A DNA stretch of 9,828 bases, from contig JBPCTY010000027.1 in assembly GCA_051011415.1 (NCBI GenBank), positions 1 through 9,828 on the forward strand, given 5' to 3'. Positions 1 through 5,727 of this stretch are shown one piece after another. The first letter of the stretch is position 1, and the number at the start of each line of letters is the position of its first letter. The notes beneath the pieces were generated by a model. The model saw only the letters and a program-made list of their open reading frames with translations, was not told the DNA's origin and searched no databases. Made by a program: the position numbers and the translations under genes. The stretch comes from SZUA-442 sp051011415 (GTDB lineage Bacteria; Actinomycetota; Acidimicrobiia; Spongiisociales; UBA5794).

Positions 1-698
1 GGAATCCGGTCCGCGCCGTACGAGATCTTCTGAAGCGCACTTGCCAGAGCGAGCGGGGAACCCGTCGTCTCTGCCCCGTCGTGATCGGCCTCGAACTCTC
101 GCGATCTGCTGATGGCCATCTGCACCAAAGCTGCGGCGAGCGGAACCACGATCATGCCGACCAGTCCAAGGATCGCACTGACGCCGTTATCCCTCCGGCG
201 CCCAAAGCCTGACCAGAAGGCTATGCGAGCAAGAAGCGACAGCGCTGCTGCGAGCGTCGCAGCGATCGTTGAAATCAATATGTCCCTGTTCTGCACATGG
301 GCAAGCTCATGAGCAAGCACTCCTTCGAGCTCGTGCAGATCGAGCATCTCAACAATGCCGGTCGTCACTGCGACCGATGCGTGCTTGGGGCTTCGGCCCG
401 TCGCAAATGCGTTTGGCTGCGGACTGTCGATCACATACAGCGAAGGCATTGGCATCCCCTGGCGCTGAGTCAGCGAACTAACGATCGACTGCACATCCAT
501 CAGCTCCGTCGGCTCGATGGGTCTCGCTCGCGAGGATGCAAGTGCGATTCGACCAGAGAAGAAGTACATGCCGAAGTTGAAAACGACCGCCATCGCCAGA
601 GCGATCGCACCGCCTTGGGCGCCGCCGAGCAGGTAGCCGAAGCCAACGAACAGGACTCCGAGGAAGGCGAGCAGGACTCCTGTCTTGACATTGTTCAC
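1..698 (-). CDS. htpX: Protease HtpX, M48 family zinc metalloprotease (3' end missing)
   Basis: Membrane-bound zinc endopeptidase of peptidase family M48B, which in characterised bacteria degrades misfolded or damaged membrane proteins, its active site facing the cytoplasm. I translated 232 codons by hand; the frame is open to the left edge. Seen: two N-terminal hydrophobic segments (about residues 7-25 and 30-48), the family signature PQPNAFATGRSP (93-104), the zinc site HELAH (130-134) with catalytic Glu131, two further hydrophobic segments (about 142-160 and 172-195), and SREFEAD (199-205), whose Glu201 is the expected third zinc ligand. HtpX is usually about 280-300 residues, so some 50-65 C-terminal residues lie outside the window. 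The start is a GTG followed by NNVKTGVLLAFLG, the usual HtpX beginning. No in-frame ATG lies upstream and no Shine-Dalgarno sequence is visible. A terminator separates it from the PASTA gene upstream, so it needs its own promoter. Confidence 0.95.
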   Translation of the reverse strand, partial: MNNVKTGVLLAFLGVLFVGFGYLLGGAQGGAIALAMAVVFNFGMYFFSGRIALASSRARPIEPTELMDVQSIVSSLTQRQGMPMPSLYVIDSPQPNAFATGRSPKHASVAVTTGIVEMLDLHELEGVLAHELAHVQNRDILISTIAATLAAALSLLARIAFWSGFGRRRDNGVSAILGLVGMIVVPLAAALVQMAISRSREFEADHDGAETTGSPLALASALQKISYGADRI

Positions 699-705
699 GG
701 ATATG

Positions 706-733
706 AGCGTACAGGCGCGAGCACATACCTCAA
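706..733 (-). promoter_or_regulatory. Candidate htpX promoter, possibly leaderless
   Basis: Reading the minus strand, a -35-like TTGAGG (728-733) and a -10-like TACGCT (706-711) are separated by 16 bases. The -10 match is only moderate. The GTG start of htpX begins 8 bases after the -10 element, where transcription would be expected to begin, so the message could be leaderless. This would fit the absence of a Shine-Dalgarno sequence. It is inferred from spacing only; another promoter further upstream is possible. Confidence 0.35.
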
Positions 734-740
734 CGGGCGG

Positions 741-752
741 TCGGGTACCCGA
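741..752. promoter_or_regulatory. Perfect 12-bp palindrome upstream of htpX, possible operator
   Basis: TCGGGTACCCGA is its own reverse complement over all 12 bases. It lies between the terminator of the PASTA gene and the candidate -35 element of htpX, 43 to 54 bases before the GTG start. Position and symmetry fit a binding site for a dimeric regulator of htpX. No regulator can be named, and a 12-bp palindrome can also arise by chance in GC-rich DNA. Confidence 0.3.
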
Positions 753-757
753 ACGAG

Positions 758-785
758 AAAGGGAGCGGCCGAAGCCGCTCCCTTT
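758..785 (-). terminator. Hairpin terminator of the PASTA-protein gene
   Basis: The arms AAAGGGAGCGGC (758-769) and GCCGCTCCCTTT (774-785) pair perfectly over 12 bp around a 4-base loop. On the minus strand the loop is TTCG closed by a C-G pair, the especially stable UUCG tetraloop. The RNA 3' arm ends in only three U residues before the sequence turns mixed, so the U tract is short. The hairpin starts 20 bases after the stop codon of the PASTA gene and lies upstream of htpX, so it most likely ends the PASTA transcript. The stem is symmetric and could also stop transcription from the other side. Confidence 0.85.
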
Positions 786-805
786 GCTCATGGCCTTTAG
801 CGGCT

Positions 806-2494
806 CTAGGCGTCAGTACCAGCATCGGCTGCTGGTGCATCACCCTCAGGTGTGTCGCCTGCCTCGTCCGTGCCTCGTGCCTTCATCACCAGTGCGGTAA
901 TGAGTGCGATGAGTGCAACAACGAGGAGTCCAACAACTACCCAGAACCAAGGAGAGAGGCCCTCTTCCTCGACTGGCTCCTCCGTTGTCTCACCGGCAGG
1001 TGGGATGGTGAAGGTCTGCTCATACGGTTCGCCGTCCTCACCGGTTCCGGTGATCAGCATTTCGTACTCTGTGTTCACATCAAGAGATGAAATGTCCATC
1101 TCGATGAGCCAGTGACCGTTCTCACCGACTACATCACGACCGATCATGTCAGTGCCGAGGACAGTCGCCTCAGATGTGGAATCCGGAAGGAAGTTGATCC
1201 CTCCAGCCGTGAGCAAGCGGTCTGGGTCGACCTTGATGGATGTCCAAGGATCCTCCGTTGCTGGGCTGAGCTGCAACGTGACCTCGGATCCTGCGGGAAC
1301 CACAGCACCTGCTTCTGGGTCCTGCTCGATGACGATTCCGTCTGGGTCAGGATCAGCTGGATCCTCAACGAACGTCACCGAAAGACCGGCAGCATCTGCG
1401 GCTGCCTGCGCCTCATCAACAGTCATGCCTACGAAGTCTGGGACCTCAACATCGCCGGGACCGGTCGAGACGCTCATCACGACCTCGGTTCCTGCCGCAA
1501 CTTCGGTTCCAGCGCTTGGGTTCGTTGAAATCACCAAACCGGCTTCAACGTCCTCGCTTGGCTCCTCGACGGCAGACGACGTAAGGCCTGCTGCCTCAAC
1601 CTGGCTGGCTGCATCAGCAGCAGGCAATCCAACGACATCCGGAACTGCAACGGTGCCTGGCCCTGTCGATACGACGATCGTTACGGTCTCGCCTGTTGCC
1701 AATTCGGTGCCACCAGCTGGTTCGGACCGGATGACGAGGCCGACCTCGACATCATCGCTTGCTTCCTGTGTCTCTCCGACGACGTAGCCCGCATTCGTCA
1801 GCGCGGTCGTTGCATCAGCAGCGGACTGACCGGTCACGTCGGGGACGGTTGGCAGGCCAACTGCGTCAACGAGTGCCTGCATCGATGGGATCACGACAGA
1901 TGCCACATCGACGGCTGCACCGTTCGAGACAACGAACATGTCGATGTAGTTGTCGGCTGCTGCGGTCACGCTTCGTGTGACCTCGCCGACCTGGACAGAA
2001 ACCTCTGCTCCCGCGGCCACAAGCTGAGGCGCAAGGCCTTCGCCAGCGGCAACTTCGATCGGATCGGATCCATCAACACTGATGGTCTGCGTCTCCGTTG
2101 AAGCATTCCACACGACAACCTTGGCCTGGTCGGCTGGAATCTCTTCAATAGTGACCGGGTAGAAGTTGGCAGTTCCGCCTTCTTCGCCGAAGCCTGAGAC
2201 CACAGTCGATGCGGATGCCGGTGGCACCGTGTCACTGACAGTTGATCCGTCAGAGAATGCGACTGTGTACTCGCCTGACTCAAACACCGCTGGTGCGGTG
2301 CCGGTAGCGAACGCAAGGTCCGTCGCGACCTCGGCGTCGTTCAGAGTGACGGACACTGGGTCTGCGCTCGCACCATTGACGAACGCGAGTTGAGTGTTTG
2401 TCGTCTGCGCAACTGCAACGGAGCCAACCACCATCATGAGTGAAGTGATCAAGCCCAGTACAAGCGCAAGCGCACCTATTGATCGGGTTTTCAT
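806..2494 (-). CDS. Secreted membrane-anchored PASTA-domain protein with DUF4397-like N-terminal region
   Basis: 562-residue envelope protein of unknown specific role. PASTA domains typically bind muropeptides or cell-wall fragments in Ser/Thr kinases and penicillin-binding proteins; there is no kinase or transpeptidase domain here. Domains in order: signal peptide (1 to about 29, ending SVAVA); a beta-rich region (about 33-200) resembling DUF4397, with FVNGAS and VVVWNAS marking two similar halves; three PASTA repeats (about 215-277, 282-346, 349-412), each opening with a VPD-type motif and the first two closing with STGPG; a beta-sandwich-like domain (415-500); a Glu-rich linker; one transmembrane helix (about 514-536); and an acidic Ala/Asp/Glu-rich tail, probably cytoplasmic. 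No cysteine was seen. The bulk should be outside the membrane. The ATG is supported by AGGAG at 2501-2505, 6 bases upstream, and by the signal peptide. It appears to be transcribed alone: 90 bases separate it from the lipoprotein gene, and a strong terminator follows. DUF4397 is assigned from memory of its pattern and is the least certain part. Confidence 0.85.
   Translation of the reverse strand: MKTRSIGALALVLGLITSLMMVVGSVAVAQTTNTQLAFVNGASADPVSVTLNDAEVATDLAFATGTAPAVFESGEYTVAFSDGSTVSDTVPPASASTVVSGFGEEGGTANFYPVTIEEIPADQAKVVVWNASTETQTISVDGSDPIEVAAGEGLAPQLVAAGAEVSVQVGEVTRSVTAAADNYIDMFVVSNGAAVDVASVVIPSMQALVDAVGLPTVPDVTGQSAADATTALTNAGYVVGETQEASDDVEVGLVIRSEPAGGTELATGETVTIVVSTGPGTVAVPDVVGLPAADAASQVEAAGLTSSAVEEPSEDVEAGLVISTNPSAGTEVAAGTEVVMSVSTGPGDVEVPDFVGMTVDEAQAAADAAGLSVTFVEDPADPDPDGIVIEQDPEAGAVVPAGSEVTLQLSPATEDPWTSIKVDPDRLLTAGGINFLPDSTSEATVLGTDMIGRDVVGENGHWLIEMDISSLDVNTEYEMLITGTGEDGEPYEQTFTIPPAGETTEEPVEEEGLSPWFWVVVGLLVVALIALITALVMKARGTDEAGDTPEGDAPAADAGTDA
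1259..1852 (-). repeat. Three tandem PASTA repeats (coding)
   Basis: Three consecutive units of about 66 codons inside the envelope-protein gene encode PASTA domains. Shared landmarks are VPDVTG / VPDVVG / VPDFVG at the start, a GLVI or GIVI strand in the middle (252-255, 319-322, 386-389), and a G.EV or GETV strand near the end. The units differ considerably in protein sequence, so this is an old domain duplication, not a recent DNA repeat. Confidence 0.85.
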
Positions 2495-2584
2495 CTGATT
2501 CTCCTGGCTGAGATGAGACGCAATGGTACGACGGACGAGCTAAACAGCTGTGACCATTTTTCGGGTCATTCCTGCGGTGGCTGC

Positions 2585-3052
2585 TCAGCGTGGGTTCTCA
2601 CAGAAGAACGGCCGTTCGCCAGCGGCACCGTGGTACCCGTACGTGTTCGTGCCATCAGATAATTCGATCCGGTAGCCATCGATAAGTGCCTCTGTGTACA
2701 AGACATCGGGTTCAGGGCAACCGAGAGCGCCGTTCGGCCACGTGAGTTCGTGGGCTACGACGATCTCGATGAGGCGGTTGTCGCCAAGCCTCGACCGAAG
2801 ATCGGCAAGGGCTGCTTCAACCTCTCCGCTGAGATCTGGTGAGACGACGGGGAGCTCTTCACCGGTCGCACCGTTACCGATGCCTCCGTTTGGTTCGACG
2901 GGGATAGGCTCGTCGCTATCGACTGCTTCGCGCTCCGTCTGCTTCTCGGCATCGGAATTCAGCGGGAGGCTCTCTTCGTCAGCCCCTTCAACCGATGAAC
3001 ATGCCGCAAGGATGAGTGCACCAGCGGTGAGCAGAACCAGCAGCCGTCGCAT
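2585..3052 (-). CDS. Small lipoprotein with conserved two-cysteine C-terminal domain, function unknown
   Basis: Predicted 155-residue exported lipoprotein. The signal sequence MRRLLVLLTAGALILAAC ends in lipobox LAAC, so Cys18 should be lipidated after cleavage by signal peptidase II. A low-complexity acidic and Gly-rich linker (about 20-70) leads to a compact C-terminal domain (about 75-155) with VVAHELTWPNGALGCPEP (98-115) followed by a DGYRI strand (125-129) and a final FFCENPR. Cys112 and Cys151 could form a disulfide. I recall similar W-P-x-G-x-L-G-C-P patterns in unannotated lipoproteins of other bacteria but can give no function. The ATG at 3052 is preferred over an in-frame upstream start at 3193 because it has GAGGAG 5 bases before it, gives a proper lipoprotein signal, and avoids running into the methyltransferase gene. 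It lies 46 bases after that gene and may be co-transcribed with it. Confidence 0.8.
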   Translation of the reverse strand: MRRLLVLLTAGALILAACSSVEGADEESLPLNSDAEKQTEREAVDSDEPIPVEPNGGIGNGATGEELPVVSPDLSGEVEAALADLRSRLGDNRLIEIVVAHELTWPNGALGCPEPDVLYTEALIDGYRIELSDGTNTYGYHGAAGERPFFCENPR

Positions 3053-3057
3053 GTCTT

Positions 3058-3063
3058 CTCCTC
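3058..3063 (-). promoter_or_regulatory. Ribosome binding site that decides the lipoprotein start
   Basis: GAGGAG on the minus strand, 5 bases before the ATG at 3052. It supports the short form beginning MRRLLVLL over the longer in-frame reading, which would overlap the upstream gene by 95 bases. Confidence 0.75.
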
Positions 3064-3098
3064 GAGTCTTGTCCACGTCTGACGCACAGCCAGCCCTT

Positions 3099-4172
3099 CT
3101 AGGTTCCCGATTGTATTTCGAAGACGGTGAATCCACCGAGTCCCGTCGGATCAAGCAACGCACGCAGGTTCGTCGCATCAGACTTCGCACCAAGCTGAGC
3201 CATCACGTCTCCGGATCGAGCACTCTCGAATCCAGAGTTCTCCAGTGCTGCAAGCGCATCGGATGCCCCGAGACGCTCGAGGAACTCAGCCTGTGTTGAT
3301 GTAGTCAAGGTTGCCCCTGCAAGAGCTGTCGCACGTGCCACAACATCGCTATTCACTTCAACGGTCAGGTCAGCCTCGCCGGGTGCGGCAAGGGGGTCCG
3401 ATCCCTCCCGATGCGAGCGGAAAGTCCGAACCACCTGAGGCGCGAGCCGTGCGCCGAGCGTCTTCGTATCTGCTGCGTAGTCGATCGCGAGGAGAGAGCA
3501 CAAGGATCTCGAAAGGGTCTTCGCTATCCAATCGGTCATGTCGATCTGAGCGGCGTACACAGCGCCGTCGACCGCAGCAGCGAGGTACGTATCGCACCAC
3601 TCGGCAAGCACATCGTCGGCGACAGGCTCAGACCACACGAGCTCATCGCCGTCGGAGGACACAACCCGCTCTTGCCACGCTCCGTCTCTGCGGGAAACCA
3701 GTCGCGCCGGCATGTTGTCAAACACCTCGTTGGCAATGACGACTGACCCGTCGGTCGCTGGCACGTCGCCAAGCGATCCCACCAACGTGGCCGTGGGAAC
3801 CCTGTCGGCAATCGTGGTGCGAGCCGAGGCGGACAGTTCTACGGCAAAGACCGCATTCCCCGTGCCAGCGACCTCACGAGCGACGCCCTCGAGCAGGGCA
3901 CCAGACCCCGCCCCGATTTCAGCCACCACACCGTCCGCCGACACGCGTTCGGCAGCCCACCGGCCAATGGCACTGCCAAACCAAGAACTCACCTCGGGGC
4001 TGGTGACGAAGTCGCCTACGGTCCCTGGACGTACTCGGCCCGCTGAGAAGAACCCTTCGGACTCGTCGTAGAGACACATCTGCATGTACTCATCGAAGGG
4101 CAATGGCCCCTCCGCGGCGATCCGATCGAGAAGCCTCCTCTTCATAGGTCCGAGTGTAGGTTTCCCCATCAC
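3099..4172 (-). CDS. MidA/NDUFAF7-family SAM-dependent methyltransferase (COG1565, DUF185)
   Basis: 357-residue class I methyltransferase, presumably cytoplasmic and protein-directed. The human relative NDUFAF7 (MidA in Dictyostelium) is a mitochondrial complex I assembly factor that dimethylates an arginine of NDUFS2, the homologue of NuoD. Seen: an N-terminal family region with PLPFDEYM (23-30), the family signature GDFVTSPEVSSWFG (53-66), the SAM-binding loop EIGAGSG (85-91), ANEVFDNMPA (147-156) matching the family's NE-(L/V)-(L/F)-D segment, AIDYA (229-233), and a C-terminal DLTVEV...TQAEFLERLG block (268-302) typical of the family though divergent from the usual HVDF. Length is normal for the family. 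The start is either GTG 4172 or the adjacent ATG 4169; ATG 4145 (MKRRLL) is a further possibility. It begins 33 bases after the nuoN stop and is probably part of the complex I transcript. Family assignment is firm; the NuoD target in this organism is inference. Confidence 0.88.
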   Translation of the reverse strand: MMGKPTLGPMKRRLLDRIAAEGPLPFDEYMQMCLYDESEGFFSAGRVRPGTVGDFVTSPEVSSWFGSAIGRWAAERVSADGVVAEIGAGSGALLEGVAREVAGTGNAVFAVELSASARTTIADRVPTATLVGSLGDVPATDGSVVIANEVFDNMPARLVSRRDGAWQERVVSSDGDELVWSEPVADDVLAEWCDTYLAAAVDGAVYAAQIDMTDWIAKTLSRSLCSLLAIDYAADTKTLGARLAPQVVRTFRSHREGSDPLAAPGEADLTVEVNSDVVARATALAGATLTTSTQAEFLERLGASDALAALENSGFESARSGDVMAQLGAKSDATNLRALLDPTGLGGFTVFEIQSGT

Positions 4173-4183
4173 CCAGTCCGATT

Positions 4184-4198
4184 GTGCGCTCTGCGCAC
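4184..4198. other. Small GC-rich hairpin in the nuoN-methyltransferase gap
   Basis: GTGCGC (4184-4189) and GCGCAC (4193-4198) pair perfectly over 6 bp with a 3-base loop. The hairpin begins 7 bases after the nuoN stop codon and ends 11 bases before the GTG start of the methyltransferase. There is no U tract, so it is not a normal terminator. It could moderate read-through, protect the nuo message or affect initiation of the next gene. Its function is not shown. Confidence 0.35.
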
Positions 4199-4205
4199 GA
4201 GTGGC

Positions 4206-5726
4206 TCAGAGACCGAGAGCGGCGAAGATCTCGCTTGAGTACTGGCCGACGTTTGCAGCGATGCCGGGGAAGATTCCTAGCACGATCACACCGACAGCGG
4301 TGAGCCCAACAGCGAACCCAATCGGTCCAGGGGTCTCCTTCGCCGCAAGTAGATCCTCGTCGACTCCGTCCGGAACCGGATCGAAGAATGCAGCCTTCAT
4401 GACCTTTGAGTAGTACACGAAGGCGATCACAGCGTTGATGGCAGCAACGATTGCGATGCTGTAGCCCCACCAGTTCCCGACACCGATGGTCGATTGGAAC
4501 ATCGCGAACTTCGCAAACCACCCTGCCATCGGCGGAATACCGGCGAGCGACATGAAGAACACGGCGAGGGCAAGGGCGAGGCCGGTCGCGTACCGGTACA
4601 GACCGCCCCAGTCCTCAAGCTCGTACGAACCAACGCGTTGCCCAATGATGATCGCCGTACCGAATGCACCAAGGTTCATCACTGCGTAGATCACGAAGTA
4701 GGTGATCGTGGCGTAGAACGGGCCAGCCAGATCGTCCGAACCGGATGCGGCGGCCGCACCGAACGGCGCAAGCATGAACCCTGCCTGTGCGATCGACGAG
4801 TATCCGAGCAGACGCATGATGTTGGTCTGCTTGATAGCGACAAGGTTTCCAACCGTCATCGAGAGTGCGGCGACGATCCACATCAGCGGACCCCAGATGT
4901 CCGTGACCGTCGGCAGAGCGAGATAACACACGGTCAGAAGCGCAACCATGCCGGCACCCTTTGAGCCGACCGACAGCCATGCGGTCACAGGTGTTGGAGA
5001 CCCCTCGTACACGTCCGGAGTCCAGAAGTGGAACGGGACCGCAGACACCTTGAAGCCGAATCCGAGCACAACGAACAGCACCGCAAGGTTGAACAGCGGA
5101 TACTGCTCGGATGCATCGGCGGCAACAGCCGCAAGCTCGTCGAACTGCTGAGTGCCCGTCAGTCCGTACATCAGCGACACACCGAACAACGTGACGGCAA
5201 GTGCGACCACACCCATGATGAAGAACTTGAGTGCGGCCTCGTTCGACTTCGGGTCAGCCTTCCGCCAACCGGCAAGCATGAACGCTGGACCCGATACCAG
5301 CTCGAGGGCAACGATCATCGAGACGAAGTCCCTGGACGATGCCATCACGACGCCACCGAGTACCGAGGCCACGACCAAGAAGTAGAACTCGCCCTCGTAA
5401 TAGCGATCAGACTCGAGATACCCGATCGACAGCAGCAATGTGATGAAGCCGGCGAAGATGAACACGCCCTTGAGCACCAATGCGTAGTTATCGATGACGT
5501 ACGAGCCATCGAACAGCACTCTGCTCGCTTCCGTTGCTGTGCACACATCGAGGCTGTCGCAGAACGCAAGCGTCAGCAGCGGAACGGCTGCTGCGAAGAG
5601 TCCAAGCACACCGATTATCGCTGCGAGGTACTTCTTGCGCGTGACAATGTCGACCACCAGGGTCAACAAGACCGTGGCCGCGAGAATCAGCTCGGGAGCT
5701 AGCGCGTGGTAGTCGAGGGTGAACAC
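4206..5726 (-). CDS. nuoN: NADH-quinone oxidoreductase subunit N (complex I membrane arm)
   Basis: Antiporter-like proton-pumping subunit of complex I, next to the small subunits NuoA/J/K/H in the membrane arm. 506 residues, in the usual range, hydrophobic throughout with about 14 membrane segments. Functional residues visible by family pattern: Glu142 in VALELVSG, Lys226 in GFKVSAVPFHFWTPDVYEG (224-242), Lys256 in SVGSKGAGM, and MRLLGYSSIAQAGFML (304-319). The start is a GTG (MFTLDYHALAPELILA) one base after the nuoM stop (TGA-C-GTG). There is no strong Shine-Dalgarno sequence, so initiation probably depends on coupling to nuoM. Cys56 and Cys62 lie in an early loop likely to be outside the membrane. 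Confidence 0.97.
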   Translation of the reverse strand: MFTLDYHALAPELILAATVLLTLVVDIVTRKKYLAAIIGVLGLFAAAVPLLTLAFCDSLDVCTATEASRVLFDGSYVIDNYALVLKGVFIFAGFITLLLSIGYLESDRYYEGEFYFLVVASVLGGVVMASSRDFVSMIVALELVSGPAFMLAGWRKADPKSNEAALKFFIMGVVALAVTLFGVSLMYGLTGTQQFDELAAVAADASEQYPLFNLAVLFVVLGFGFKVSAVPFHFWTPDVYEGSPTPVTAWLSVGSKGAGMVALLTVCYLALPTVTDIWGPLMWIVAALSMTVGNLVAIKQTNIMRLLGYSSIAQAGFMLAPFGAAAASGSDDLAGPFYATITYFVIYAVMNLGAFGTAIIIGQRVGSYELEDWGGLYRYATGLALALAVFFMSLAGIPPMAGWFAKFAMFQSTIGVGNWWGYSIAIVAAINAVIAFVYYSKVMKAAFFDPVPDGVDEDLLAAKETPGPIGFAVGLTAVGVIVLGIFPGIAANVGQYSSEIFAALGL

Positions 5727-5727
5727 G

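Noticed and set aside
436..441. LPDST at residues 436-440 of the PASTA protein as a sortase signal (position given in residues)
   Set aside because: It does not match LPxTG, is more than 70 residues before the transmembrane helix and is not followed by the usual hydrophobic-basic tail.
1146..1787. A 213-codon plus-strand open frame rich in Ser, Thr, Pro and Ala
   Set aside because: It is the mirror of the Ala/Gly/Val-rich PASTA repeats on the other strand; the apparent low-complexity protein is a by-product of their codon composition.
2551..2568. Inverted pair TGACC / GGTCA between the lipoprotein and PASTA-protein genes
   Set aside because: Only 5 bp with an 8-base spacer and no U tract. 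Too weak to call a terminator or an operator. I also found no convincing promoter for the PASTA gene in this 90-base gap.
3053..3193. Longer N-terminus for the lipoprotein gene, starting at 3193
   Set aside because: It would overlap the methyltransferase coding region and bury the lipoprotein signal. The ATG at 3052 has a good ribosome site and gives a proper signal peptide and lipobox.
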